From assembly GCF_900182575.1 (NCBI RefSeq), contig NZ_FXSZ01000016.1:1-31441 (forward strand): a DNA stretch of 31,441 bases, read 5' to 3'. How positions within the stretch are numbered: position 1 is the stretch's first letter; each line of letters begins with the position of its first letter. Of the stretch, positions 1-7,494 are shown piece after piece. A program made the position numbers and the translations under genes. The notes under the pieces are model-generated. The model was given only the letters and a program-made list of their open reading frames with translations, did no database searches and was not told the origin of the DNA. This DNA comes from Solitalea koreensis. Its GTDB lineage: Bacteria > Bacteroidota > Bacteroidia > Sphingobacteriales > Sphingobacteriaceae.

Positions 1-165
1 AACCGGCAGGTACTGGCTATTGAGACAGATACTTCACTTCCTGCGGCACGATTAATCAGGGTGTTGGATCAATTGAAGGAATCTCGTGGTTTGCCCAAAA
101 GCATTAGAATGGACAACGGGCCTGAGTTTATTTCTAAGAAATTGAAAAGGAATGATTCGAGATAG
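1..165 (+). pseudogene. IS3-family transposase (OrfB) fragment
   Basis: The reading frame is open from the window edge to a TAG at 163-165 and gives 54 residues. It contains an integrase-core (rve/DDE) stretch: the SLPAARLIRVLDQL helix, then RGLPKSIRMDNGPEFIS, which carries the second catalytic Asp (DNGPEF motif) of IS3-family OrfB. In that family the third catalytic residue, a Glu, lies about 35 residues further on, and the protein ends later still. Here the similarity breaks off right after EFISKKL and the frame stops six codons later. The 5' part lies outside the window, so whether it is intact cannot be judged, but the C-terminus is missing. It is an inactive IS remnant beside a tRNA gene. 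Confidence 0.85.
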
Positions 166-180
166 GTGTAAACAAAAAAA

Positions 181-207
181 ACGCTGTAAATATAAGATTT
201 ACAGCGT
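181..207 (-). terminator. Rho-independent terminator of tRNA-Ser
   Basis: This is a perfect 11-bp inverted repeat (ACGCTGTAAAT / ATTTACAGCGT) with a 5-nt loop. On the minus strand it is followed by a run of T, and it lies about 22 bp past the tRNA 3' end. On the plus strand it could also stop read-through from the transposase remnant. Confidence 0.85.
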
Positions 208-228
208 TTTCTATTTATTTATTCGTTG

Positions 229-313
229 CGGAAAGTGAGGGATTCGAACCCCCGGACCTGTTACAGTCAACGGTTTTCAAGACCGCCGCATTCGACCACT
301 CTGCCAACTTTCC
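229..313 (-). tRNA. tRNA-Ser (anticodon UGA)
   Basis: The 85-nt cloverleaf can be read on the minus strand. The acceptor stem GGAAAGT/ACTTTCC occupies 307-313 and 230-236, with discriminator G at 229. The T-arm sequence GGTTCGAATCC is present. The anticodon loop CTTGAAA places TGA at 277-279, which decodes UCA and related serine codons. The long variable arm is class II, as expected for serine. The 3' CCA is not encoded. A matching promoter and terminator flank it. Confidence 0.97.
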
Positions 314-317
314 GTCA

Positions 318-348
318 CAAAAGTACAAATTCGGACCGTTTCACCAAA
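318..348 (-). promoter_or_regulatory. Bacteroidota-type promoter of tRNA-Ser
   Basis: On the minus strand a TTTG (348-345) is followed after exactly 19 nt by TACTTTTG (325-318). This matches the Bacteroidota primary-sigma consensus TTTG-N19-TAnnTTTG. The -7 element ends 5 nt before the tRNA 5' end, so transcription would start at or just before the mature tRNA. Confidence 0.8.
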
Positions 349-374
349 TAATATTTTAAAAAACTCTGTAATTA

Positions 375-1370
375 TCAGATTTTCAGACGATTTTTTTGCA
401 TTTGAAGATTTCTATTCTTCCTCCATTCGGGTAAATGACCCACTTCGGAGATGATTAAACTGCGTTTTGAAAGTTCAATACTTGCATTTAATTCGTATCC
501 AATGAGAATAATCATTGAATTAAGGTATAACCAGATCATTATCACGATGAGCGTGCCAATCGAGCCATACAGTTTGTTATAGGCTGCAAAATTGTTAATA
601 TAGAAAGCAAATCCTATCGAAACAATAATTGCAAGCAGTGTGGCCAGTACCGAACCCGGAGATATAAAACGTTTTATCCGTGTTTTGGAAGGACCATAAT
701 AGTAGAGTAGGGAAGTTGCAAAGAGAAATACAAACGTAATAATGATCCAGCGTAATAGTTGTAACATTAAAAAAGAGAACCAGCCCACAATGAGTCTGTT
801 TTCCTTTAAAAAACTAATGGTGAATTCGCCCGCAATTAAACAGGTAATACCGACTACCAGCGTGAGCGAGATAATCAATGTTAATACCAGTGCAATGAAC
901 CGTTTTCTTAGAAACGTTCTTCTTTCTGCAACCAATGACGCTTTGTTGAATGCACGCATCAACGAATTAACTCCATTGGTCGAAAAGAATAATGCTGCTA
1001 AAAAACCAAATGATAATAAGCCACTATTCTGAATCTTTATAATATCAAATAAGGTTGATTCGGTTGCCTTATAAGCATTAGATGGGAGTATTTGCTGTAA
1101 AAGACTCAATAGCTGATCTTGGAAACCATTAATGGGTATATAGGGGATTAAAGTGAACAGAAAGATTATGGCAGGGAAAATAGCCAGAAGAAAACTATAG
1201 GCCACCGATGAGGATCTGGTAACCAAAGCTTCTTTTTTTAATTCATTAAAAAAGAAAATTCCAACCGTATATACGGGCAATCCGTCAAACCCCGGCAAAG
1301 CAGTTTTTTTCGTCCAGAGTATAAACCACCTGTACAAAGTATTTTGATTAAGCCATTCTTCGATCTTCAT
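375..1370 (-). CDS. YihY/BrkB-family inner-membrane protein
   Basis: The 331-residue protein has the length and layout of the YihY/virulence factor BrkB family (formerly annotated as RNase BN). After a polar N-terminus, the segment SSVAYSFLLAIFPAIIFLFT is the family's conserved first helix. About five more hydrophobic helices follow, at roughly residues 115-135, 155-180, 200-225, 235-260 and 270-295, then a basic tail (KNRNLQMQKNRLKI). It should be an integral cytoplasmic-membrane protein. The family's biochemical role is unsettled, so no reaction is assigned. The gene stands between tRNA-Ser and a thioesterase gene on the same strand, 55 bp from the latter. No strong promoter is visible in that gap. 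Confidence 0.88.
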   Translation of the reverse strand: MKIEEWLNQNTLYRWFILWTKKTALPGFDGLPVYTVGIFFFNELKKEALVTRSSSVAYSFLLAIFPAIIFLFTLIPYIPINGFQDQLLSLLQQILPSNAYKATESTLFDIIKIQNSGLLSFGFLAALFFSTNGVNSLMRAFNKASLVAERRTFLRKRFIALVLTLIISLTLVVGITCLIAGEFTISFLKENRLIVGWFSFLMLQLLRWIIITFVFLFATSLLYYYGPSKTRIKRFISPGSVLATLLAIIVSIGFAFYINNFAAYNKLYGSIGTLIVIMIWLYLNSMIILIGYELNASIELSKRSLIISEVGHLPEWRKNRNLQMQKNRLKI

Positions 1371-1425
1371 TTTGATATCAGGACGGATTTCATTAAAACT
1401 AAAATACCATTTAATTTAATGGGAT

Positions 1426-1836
1426 TTAGTTGTTAAAGTAAGGCTTTAACTTTTCCAAAAATTCTGCTGGTGGATGACAAGGTTTATTTGTTTTCATATC
1501 TACAAAAACAAGTTTTGTATGTGCTACAGTAAGCAATTCACCTTGTTCATTAAATAACTCATAATCAAAATGAATACGGATGGCAGGTAAGTGCTTTAAG
1601 GTAGTTATGATGTTGATTTCATCATCATAACGAGCAGGCTTTATGTACTTTACATTGAGTTCAAGCACAGGCATCATTATTCCTTGTTCTTCAAAACTCT
1701 TATACGTTAAGCCAAGGTTTCGCAGCATCTCTACACGCGCAACTTCTAAAAACTCAGCGTAGTTGCCATAATACATATATCCCATCTGGTCGGTTTCGCC
1801 ATAACGAACCCTTAATTTGGTTTCATGAACGTACAT
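1426..1836 (-). CDS. Acyl-CoA thioesterase, YbgC/FadM type (4HBT hotdog fold)
   Basis: The 136-residue single hotdog domain fits the 4-hydroxybenzoyl-CoA thioesterase family. The N-terminal signature VRYGETDQMGYMYYGNYAEF matches the YbgC pattern (R-Y-x-E-T-D-x-x-G-x-x-Y-x-x-Y), with Asp in ETDQMG as the likely catalytic residue. Later blocks (YIKPARYDDEINIITTL; AHTKLVFVD) match the central strands. It should hydrolyse acyl-CoA thioesters in the cytoplasm; the chain-length preference cannot be read from sequence. Upstream on the minus strand lies TAACTTTC, one mismatch from the TAnnTTTG promoter core. A second, distinct thioesterase gene lies at 7495-7917. Confidence 0.88.
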   Translation of the reverse strand: MYVHETKLRVRYGETDQMGYMYYGNYAEFLEVARVEMLRNLGLTYKSFEEQGIMMPVLELNVKYIKPARYDDEINIITTLKHLPAIRIHFDYELFNEQGELLTVAHTKLVFVDMKTNKPCHPPAEFLEKLKPYFNN

Positions 1837-1944
1837 TTTAGTTATAAGTTGAAAGTTATAAGTCGTCTTATCGAAGTAAATAGGTATTAAATTATAAATG
1901 TTCTAAATCATATTCACTTATAACTTAATCCTAAAGACTTACTA

Positions 1945-2970
1945 CTATCTGATTCCCTTTTCGTTAAGTGCTTTTTGAAATTTACGGGCATTCACCAGGT
2001 GCTGTTGCATCGTTTCCGCAAAAGCATGGTATCCTGAAAAATCGTCTTTCGCACAGAAATACAGGTAATTATGTTTTTGGCGATTTAATACGGCATCAAT
2101 GGCAGTTACAGATGGCATAGAAATAGGTCCAGGTGGCAGGCCGGTATGCACATATGTATTGTAGGGAGAAGGGTTGGTAAGGTATTTTCCCCAAACGCGT
2201 TTAATACTAAAATCACCTGTGGCAAAAATTGCGGTAGGGTCAGCTTCCAGTTTCATGCCTTTGTTCAATCGGTTCAGGTACACTCCGGCAACTATAGGCA
2301 TTTCGTCCACTTTTTTGGTTTCCCAGTAAACAATGGAAGCAAGAATGCCTACTTGGTTAGGAGTTAAGTTCAGTTCTTTTGCTTTTTTTCTCCGATCCTC
2401 TGTCCAAAATTTTATGTATTCATCATACATTCTGCTGAAAAACTTTTGCTGATTCGTGTTCCAGAATAACTGATAGGTATTCGGAATAAACATATTAAAC
2501 ACAGTTTCAGGAGTAAATCCGTATTTACCAACAAAGCTTGTGTCGTTTAGCAGCGCAAGGAATTTTACAGAATCAATCTCCAGTTTTCGACCAACATAGC
2601 CTGCAAACTGGCTTTTTAAACGAATGTTATTAAAGGTTAAGCGAACCGGATCCTGGTTCCCGGCTTTTAGCATATTTACCAATGTGCGGTTGCTCATTCC
2701 TGGAGTTATTTTATAACGACCTGCTTTAATATTGCTGTCATTATATTTCATGAAATCAGCAGCCCAACGGAAGGTGTTTACGTTTCTCAGTAATTCATTT
2801 TTGTTCAGGCTATCTATAATATTGTTGAACTTTCCTCCTGTAGGAATGTATAGATATCGGTTTTTACTTATTGAAGTATTGGCTTTCAGTAATTTTGTAT
2901 AAAAGAAATAACCGGTAGCTGCTGCAGCAACGATTAAAACTAAAGCGATAACGCTAAATATTTTTTTCAA
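1945..2970 (-). CDS. mltG: Endolytic peptidoglycan transglycosylase MltG
   Basis: The 341-residue protein has a single N-terminal membrane anchor (about residues 4-24) and a YceG-like/MltG domain on its outer face. The core block ILASIVYWETKK is followed by VAGVYLNRLNKGMKLEADPT, and later by the family motif TGLPPGPISMPS. Glu217 in YWET aligns with the catalytic Glu218 of E. coli MltG (E. coli reads EKET). The residue two places earlier, usually Glu, is Tyr here. The length equals that of the E. coli enzyme. MltG cleaves nascent glycan strands and limits their length. It is third in a minus-strand run after the PASTA and rhodanese genes, 81 bp after the rhodanese, so read-through is plausible. 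Confidence 0.94.
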   Translation of the reverse strand: MKKIFSVIALVLIVAAAATGYFFYTKLLKANTSISKNRYLYIPTGGKFNNIIDSLNKNELLRNVNTFRWAADFMKYNDSNIKAGRYKITPGMSNRTLVNMLKAGNQDPVRLTFNNIRLKSQFAGYVGRKLEIDSVKFLALLNDTSFVGKYGFTPETVFNMFIPNTYQLFWNTNQQKFFSRMYDEYIKFWTEDRRKKAKELNLTPNQVGILASIVYWETKKVDEMPIVAGVYLNRLNKGMKLEADPTAIFATGDFSIKRVWGKYLTNPSPYNTYVHTGLPPGPISMPSVTAIDAVLNRQKHNYLYFCAKDDFSGYHAFAETMQQHLVNARKFQKALNEKGIR

Positions 2971-3051
2971 TTTAGATCTTCTTGGTTGGTAAATAATTAT
3001 GTTTTCAGAAAGTACTTTTGTTTTTATATAACTTTCATGCTCATAGCTGAG

Positions 3052-3357
3052 TTAATTCATGCTGGCTTTTCTAAGTGCCAATAAACCTCCTGAAAGGTTG
3101 CGGACATTCATAAAGCCTTTGTTTAATAAAATAACGGCAGCTGTTTTACTGCGTAGTCCGCGTTGGCAGATCACCACTATTTCATCTTGTTTATCTAAGT
3201 CACAATCTTCAATATAATTCTCTAATTTGCCAAGTGGAACATGTATGCCTCCTATATTGAAAGAATGAAATTCAATGTTATCACGAACATCAATCATGAT
3301 TAACGAATCATTGTTTGATATACGCTGTTTCAATTCAATTGCACTGATACTTTCCAT
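3052..3357 (-). CDS. Single-domain rhodanese-like protein
   Basis: The 101-residue cytoplasmic protein is a single rhodanese domain of GlpE/PspE size. The domain opens with ISAIELKQRI and continues through MIDVRDNIEFHSFNIGGIHVP. The active-site loop is CQRGLRS, whose Cys would carry the persulfide. The C-terminal signature NLSGGLLALRKA (usual form: GG-x-x-x-W) is present with Leu instead of Trp. It is a probable sulfurtransferase, but the acceptor is unknown. The start codon lies only 2 bp after the stop of the PASTA gene, which implies co-transcription and translational coupling with an envelope gene. No signal peptide is seen. Confidence 0.9.
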   Translation of the reverse strand: MESISAIELKQRISNNDSLIMIDVRDNIEFHSFNIGGIHVPLGKLENYIEDCDLDKQDEIVVICQRGLRSKTAAVILLNKGFMNVRNLSGGLLALRKASMN

Positions 3358-3359
3358 AT

Positions 3360-4133
3360 CTAATTTTCTTGATGGAGAATAATGTCTATCATCGAACCTT
3401 GCGGGATCTTGGTACTATCACCAGGAATATACGCCGGATTTTGTTGATATACTTTTGCTTTTGATGAATCGGTGATTTCACCGGTATAGGATACTTTGCC
3501 CAAAAATAAAGAGTTCCCTCTTAATAAAAAGATAGCCTCTTCACGCGTCAATCCGGTGAGGTCAGGCGCACTAATTTCAGCAGCACCAAAACCATCGCCT
3601 AAAGTAAGATCGACAATGGCACCTTTTGGCAACCCAGTTCCTGCACTTAGGGGCTCTCCCTTGTAAGATGCGCCTAATACAACATCTTTAGCTATATCAT
3701 TTTTATAAACCATGGCACCCACTTTTAAACCGAAACCATCAAGTATAGCACGAACCTCAGTAAGCGTTTTACCTTCTAAGTCTGGTATTTTCACTTGAGG
3801 AGGAGTTGTTGAAATAATCAATAAATATACAGTACGGCCTTCTTTTACTTGGGTATTTGCGTCTGGATCTTGTTGAACAATCGTTCCGGGTTTTTTACCT
3901 TCCTGATAAACGGTATCTACTTTAAAAGTAATGTTTCCTGAAACTACCAGGTTTTGAGCTTCATCAACGGTTAAGCCTGTAAAGTCAGGTAACGTAACAC
4001 TTTCGCCATGGCGGGTAAAAAATCGTAACGAAAAAATGGCAATAATTAAAAGAAAAAATCCTATTCCCAGGGCTATAAGAAGGTTTTTTCTGAACTCAGG
4101 AGTTAATATAAAAGCAAATAGTCTTTGTAACAT
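3360..4133 (-). CDS. PASTA-domain membrane protein (three PASTA repeats, no kinase)
   Basis: The 257-residue protein has a short cytoplasmic N-terminus, one membrane helix (about residues 18-38) and three PASTA repeats outside. The repeats start near VTLPDFTGLTVDEAQ, VKIPDLEGKTLTEV and ISAPDLTGLTREEA. PASTA domains bind peptidoglycan or muropeptides in Ser/Thr kinases and some PBPs. Here no kinase or transpeptidase domain is attached, so the protein is a stand-alone cell-wall binding or sensing protein. Divergent neighbour ddl and downstream mltG support an envelope role. It is the first gene of the minus-strand unit and has a TAnnTTTG box 35 bp upstream. Confidence 0.93.
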   Translation of the reverse strand: MLQRLFAFILTPEFRKNLLIALGIGFFLLIIAIFSLRFFTRHGESVTLPDFTGLTVDEAQNLVVSGNITFKVDTVYQEGKKPGTIVQQDPDANTQVKEGRTVYLLIISTTPPQVKIPDLEGKTLTEVRAILDGFGLKVGAMVYKNDIAKDVVLGASYKGEPLSAGTGLPKGAIVDLTLGDGFGAAEISAPDLTGLTREEAIFLLRGNSLFLGKVSYTGEITDSSKAKVYQQNPAYIPGDSTKIPQGSMIDIILHQEN

Positions 4134-4167
4134 AGTTTGGTTTTACGAACGTATTTTTAAATGCCTT

Positions 4168-4175
4168 CAAACTTA
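4168..4175 (-). promoter_or_regulatory. -7 promoter element for the PASTA-rhodanese-mltG unit
   Basis: TAAGTTTG on the minus strand matches TAnnTTTG and lies 35 bp upstream of the PASTA start codon. No clear -33 TTTG is seen at the usual distance, so support rests on the -7 box alone. Confidence 0.55.
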
Positions 4176-4332
4176 AATAAAGAAATCATATAAATAAAAC
4201 CCGATTCTATTATTCCCCGAGCATGATGGATTGAGGTTCTGGATTTGACGAAATCGCGAGTGTAAAATAGCGTGCAGTGAACAATAACCAATAAACTAAC
4301 TATTACTTGATTATTTTTGGAATGAATAGATA

Positions 4333-4340
4333 TATATTTG
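4333..4340 (+). promoter_or_regulatory. -7 promoter element for ddl
   Basis: TATATTTG matches TAnnTTTG and ends 22 bp before the ddl ATG. A TTG at 4308-4310 lies 22 nt upstream and could act as the -33 element. It is divergent from the PASTA promoter in a 229-bp shared intergenic region. Confidence 0.6.
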
Positions 4341-4362
4341 GTTCCAATAAGATTTTGATTCG

Positions 4363-5346
4363 ATGATAAAAAATATTGCTTTGCTTGCCGGAGGATACTC
4401 TGGCGAGTCGGTGGTGTCTATGCAAAGTGCGGCACAAATTGAAAAGAGTATCCCTACAGAGAAATATAAAGTTTACAAAATTATTATTACCCGTGACAGT
4501 TGGGCATATACCGATTCACAAGGAAATAAACAGGAGATTGATAAAAATGATTTTTCCATTTCAGTTAATGGCTCTAAAGTAAAGTTCGATTGTGTGTTTA
4601 TTGCCATTCATGGTGCTCCAGGTGAAGACGGCCTGCTCCAAAGCTATTTTGAATTGTTGCAAATACCTTATACAACTTGCGATAGTTATACCTCAGCATT
4701 AACATTTAATAAAAGCTATACGAATTGTGTAGTTGCTTCAGCCGGTGTTAATGTTGCTAAATCTGTTCAGTTATTTGAAGATCAGTCGTATACGGTTGAT
4801 GAATTGCTTAAAACATTGAAATTGCCGGTTTTTGTAAAGCCGAATAATGGCGGATCAAGTATTGGCACCTCTAAAGTAAAAGAAGTAACTGAGCTAGAAG
4901 CAGCCATCCAGAAAGCTTTTAAAGAAGACAAGCAAGTGTTGGTGGAAGAGTTTATTAAAGGCCGGGAGTTTTCATGCGGTGTCATTAAACGCGGGGATGA
5001 AATAAGTGTTTTGCCGGTTACCGAAATTATAAGTTCTAAAGAATTTTTCGACTTTGAAGCTAAATATACTCCGGGAATGACTCGGGAAGTAACACCTGCA
5101 GATATTGACGCTGAAACATTAAAGATTGTTCATCAAAATTTAAAGCGTTCCTATATGCGTTTAAACTGCAGGGGGGTGGTTCGTATCGATTTCTTCCTGG
5201 AAGAGGGTACCAATAAGTTCTTTTTTCTTGAAGTTAACACCGTTCCGGGACAAACCGAAACCAGCTTGATTCCACAACAAGTAGCAGCTATGGGTTGGGA
5301 TATTAAAGAGTTTTATAGTTCAGTTATTGAGGAAGCCTGCAAATAG
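4363..5346 (+). CDS. ddl: D-alanine--D-alanine ligase
   Basis: The 327-residue ATP-grasp enzyme joins two D-alanines for peptidoglycan precursors, using ATP in the cytoplasm. The N-terminal block IALLAGGYSGESVVS and the HGAPGEDGLLQ loop are typical of Ddl. The ATP-grasp region includes FVKPNNGGSSIGTSKV and VEEFIKGREFSCGVI. The metal-binding end is VVRIDFFLEEG...FFFLEVNTVPGQTETSLIPQ, with the Asp, Glu and Asn ligands present. The length is normal for the family. It stands alone on the plus strand, opposite the PASTA/mltG unit, with its own promoter and a strong terminator. Confidence 0.97.
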   Translation: MIKNIALLAGGYSGESVVSMQSAAQIEKSIPTEKYKVYKIIITRDSWAYTDSQGNKQEIDKNDFSISVNGSKVKFDCVFIAIHGAPGEDGLLQSYFELLQIPYTTCDSYTSALTFNKSYTNCVVASAGVNVAKSVQLFEDQSYTVDELLKTLKLPVFVKPNNGGSSIGTSKVKEVTELEAAIQKAFKEDKQVLVEEFIKGREFSCGVIKRGDEISVLPVTEIISSKEFFDFEAKYTPGMTREVTPADIDAETLKIVHQNLKRSYMRLNCRGVVRIDFFLEEGTNKFFFLEVNTVPGQTETSLIPQQVAAMGWDIKEFYSSVIEEACK

Positions 5347-5379
5347 TTTAACCGCAAAAATCGCTTCAATTTTCCTTTT

Positions 5380-5421
5380 TAGCGGGCTATCAAATTAGTT
5401 ACATTTTTTGATAGCCCGCTA
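5380..5421 (+). terminator. Rho-independent terminator after ddl
   Basis: A 15-bp perfect stem (5380-5394 with 5407-5421; core TAGCGGGCTATC) is followed by ATTTTTATT. It begins 33 bp after the ddl stop codon. Confidence 0.85.
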
Positions 5422-5649
5422 TTTTTATTCCTGTTTATACAACTTTCCTTTAGTCACCTAAATCTGACTCGTTTTTATTAACCTGAATTAATCAATAACT
5501 ATTTACAACCACAAAGTCAGGTAGTAAAAATGTTGTTATCTTACCCCTCCTCTATGTAATTGCCAAATTACATCAAATCCTTTAGCATCAGTTTATTACT
5601 TGATAATTTAGATCAGTAAAACTTATTGTTCCACTTTAATCATTAGATC
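5422..5649 (+). other. Intergenic region upstream of the secreted PepSY-like gene
   Basis: No gene is supported between ddl and the next CDS (5347-5649). After the ddl terminator the only structured element is a short palindrome at 5554-5573, listed separately. No full TAnnTTTG box was found close to the start at 5650. Confidence 0.6.
5554..5573. promoter_or_regulatory. 8-bp-arm palindrome, possible operator
   Basis: ATGTAATT-GCCA-AATTACAT is a perfect inverted repeat with a 4-nt spacer, 76 bp upstream of the secreted protein gene. It has no T-tract, so it is not a terminator. It could be a dimeric regulator site, but this is inferred from symmetry alone. Confidence 0.3.
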
Positions 5650-6180
5650 ATGAAAATTCAATTTATTTCCCTGTTATGGATAGGCCTTCTTTCTATCCCA
5701 ACCGTAAATAGTTCGTATGCGCAGGTGGTATTACCTGAAGTAACAGTTGCCAGTTCCAGCAACAGTACCATAGTAAACGAAAAAATTACAAAATCATTTG
5801 AAAGTACATTTGGTAAAGAGAAAGAAAATATTGCGGATGCAAAATGGTATGAGATCAATAAAAGATACCTGGTAAAGTTTATTATGAATGATCTCAACAA
5901 CCAAGCTTTATATTCTAAAAATGGAAAACTCATATACCATATTGTTTATGGTTATGAAGATAACCTTCCAGCCAATGTAAAATCAATGGTGAATCCTCAA
6001 TATTCACAATATGACATTACTGCAGCCATAAATGTAAAGCAAAATAATAGAGATATATGGATGGTCAACTTTGAAGATAGTAAAAAGTATGTACTGGTTC
6101 AGGTAGAAAACAATGAGATGCAAGAAACACAAAAGTTTTATAAATCTGAACCTGTGCTTACTTCTGAAAACAAAAATTAA
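5650..6180 (+). CDS. Secreted PepSY-like protein, function unknown
   Basis: The 176-residue product has a Sec signal peptide ending near SSYAQ (about residue 25). The remainder has the spacing of Bacteroidota PepSY-like proteins (BLIP-like fold): SFESTFGKEKENIADAKW, then YLVKFIMNDLNNQALYSKNG, then LPANVKSMVNPQYSQYDI. That last stretch is the typical LP-x-x-V-x-x-x-[IV]-x-x-x-Y sequence linking the two sub-domains. No catalytic residues can be identified; such proteins are exported to the periplasm and have no agreed function. The gene is monocistronic with its own terminator. The family call rests on the pattern only. Confidence 0.75.
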   Translation: MKIQFISLLWIGLLSIPTVNSSYAQVVLPEVTVASSSNSTIVNEKITKSFESTFGKEKENIADAKWYEINKRYLVKFIMNDLNNQALYSKNGKLIYHIVYGYEDNLPANVKSMVNPQYSQYDITAAINVKQNNRDIWMVNFEDSKKYVLVQVENNEMQETQKFYKSEPVLTSENKN

Positions 6181-6202
6181 AGAAGGCATTTGTTGTAATT
6201 TT

Positions 6203-6232
6203 GGGGATCAAGTACTGTAGTGCTTGATCCCC
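6203..6232 (+). terminator. Rho-independent terminator after the PepSY-like gene
   Basis: The stem GGGGATCAAGTAC / GTGCTTGATCCCC has one G-T pair and a TGTA loop, followed by TTTTA. It lies 22 bp after the stop at 6180. Confidence 0.85.
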
Positions 6233-6279
6233 TTTTATTGCTAAGCTATTTCAGTTACAATAAATTCTCTTTTTTCGGC

Positions 6280-6287
6280 TAACTTTG
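6280..6287 (+). promoter_or_regulatory. -7 promoter element for the methyltransferase gene
   Basis: TAACTTTG matches TAnnTTTG and is followed by CA, as is common in this phylum. It lies 18 bp upstream of the ATG at 6306 and overlaps an in-frame TTG at 6285, which argues against that TTG as the start codon. Confidence 0.7.
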
Positions 6288-6305
6288 CATTTTAGAAATT
6301 TAGAA

Positions 6306-7493
6306 ATGGATAATAACATAGTTATAGCCGATTTTTTTGAGCATTTGCGTAAAAGTTTGGCAAGTGAAACGTTTTCGAAGTTAACCTTCGCCAAGACCAT
6401 TGGGAATGCTCAACTGTTAAATATCTATGTTAAGCCGGTTCAGCTTAAACAAGGACAAAAGTTATCGCTAACCTACCATTATCAAACTCAAGATAAAGTA
6501 GAAAACTTAGATCTTGAAGATGCTATACTTACATTAAATAGCTATATCAACAACCCTTTTTTATCTGCAATTCTTTTTACCACCGAAGCTGATATCGCTT
6601 TAAAACTAAATAAGAAACGAATTGCTTCTATTGTTGAAAGTAAACCCACTTTCAAAGCTTCAGCTGTTCAAATGCATGATCAACCTAAAAAACGAATAAT
6701 TGAGGCAAAAGAAAGCTCCTATTTAGCATTGTTGGGTATTGTTGATGAACAAGGTAAAGTGATAAAATCAATGTCGGATAAGTTTCGACAAATCAATAAG
6801 TACATTGAAATTATTGAAAGTCTGGTTAAAAGCACCACACTTCCCACTGATGGAATACAGGTTTTAGACATGGGTTCGGGCAAAGGCTATTTAACTTTTG
6901 CGCTGTACGATTATTTGGTAAACAAATTGGGCCTTAAGGCAACTGTTACAGGTATTGAGTTAAGAGAAGAGTTGGTTACCTTGTGTAATAACATCGCACA
7001 AAAGTGTGGATTTAAAGATTTACACTTTGTTTCTGAACGCATTGAAAATGTTAAAACAGAACAAATTGATTTATTAATTGCTTTGCATGCTTGTGATACT
7101 GCCACCGATGATGCCTTGTTCAAAGGTATAACAGCAGGAGCTCGAATCATTGTTTGTGCTCCTTGTTGCCATAAGCAAGTTCGCAAACAAATGCATTGCT
7201 CTACTGAATTAAGTTCAGTTTTAAAACATGGAATTTTTGAAGAGCGTCAGGCTGAAATGTTAACCGATGGCATACGTTCATTGTTGCTTGAAACGCAGGG
7301 GTACAAATCAAAAGTGTTTGAATTTATTTCCAACGAACATACACGTAAAAATGTGATGATTGTTGGAACAAAAACAAAAGATAAAAACAATAACACTTCA
7401 GTTAAAGAGCAAATCAGTCAGTTGAAAAATGCTTACGGTATTAAGGAGCAGCAATTGGAAACTTTACTGTTAAACCAGGGTTTATACAGCTAG
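6306..7493 (+). CDS. Class I SAM-dependent methyltransferase (Methyltransferase_32-like)
   Basis: The 395-residue protein (from the ATG at 6306) has an N-terminal region of about 180 residues without a recognised domain. A Rossmann-type methyltransferase domain follows. Motif I is VLDMGSGKGYLTFALYDYL, around residues 186-204, and the acidic end of strand 2 is TGIELREELV. The LHACDTATDDAL and IIVCAPCCHKQVRKQM blocks resemble Methyltransferase_32 proteins of the METTL25/RRNAD1 type. The substrate is unknown; RNA or protein is plausible for that group. I chose ATG 6306 over TTG 6285 because the -7 box covers the latter. The gene converges with the next, with a 1-bp gap between stop codons. Confidence 0.85.
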   Translation: MDNNIVIADFFEHLRKSLASETFSKLTFAKTIGNAQLLNIYVKPVQLKQGQKLSLTYHYQTQDKVENLDLEDAILTLNSYINNPFLSAILFTTEADIALKLNKKRIASIVESKPTFKASAVQMHDQPKKRIIEAKESSYLALLGIVDEQGKVIKSMSDKFRQINKYIEIIESLVKSTTLPTDGIQVLDMGSGKGYLTFALYDYLVNKLGLKATVTGIELREELVTLCNNIAQKCGFKDLHFVSERIENVKTEQIDLLIALHACDTATDDALFKGITAGARIIVCAPCCHKQVRKQMHCSTELSSVLKHGIFEERQAEMLTDGIRSLLLETQGYKSKVFEFISNEHTRKNVMIVGTKTKDKNNNTSVKEQISQLKNAYGIKEQQLETLLLNQGLYS

Positions 7494-7494
7494 T

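Noticed and set aside
742..1032. 96-codon plus-strand frame inside the YihY gene
   Set aside because: It is antisense to conserved membrane helices with no start signals.
1837..1944. ACTTATAACTT-like words between the thioesterase and mltG, recurring near 11650
   Set aside because: They are simple AT-rich words; too short and degenerate to call a repeat family without a genome-wide count.
6285..6305. Upstream TTG start for the methyltransferase gene
   Set aside because: It lies within the TAACTTTG promoter box, and the ATG at 6306 fits better.
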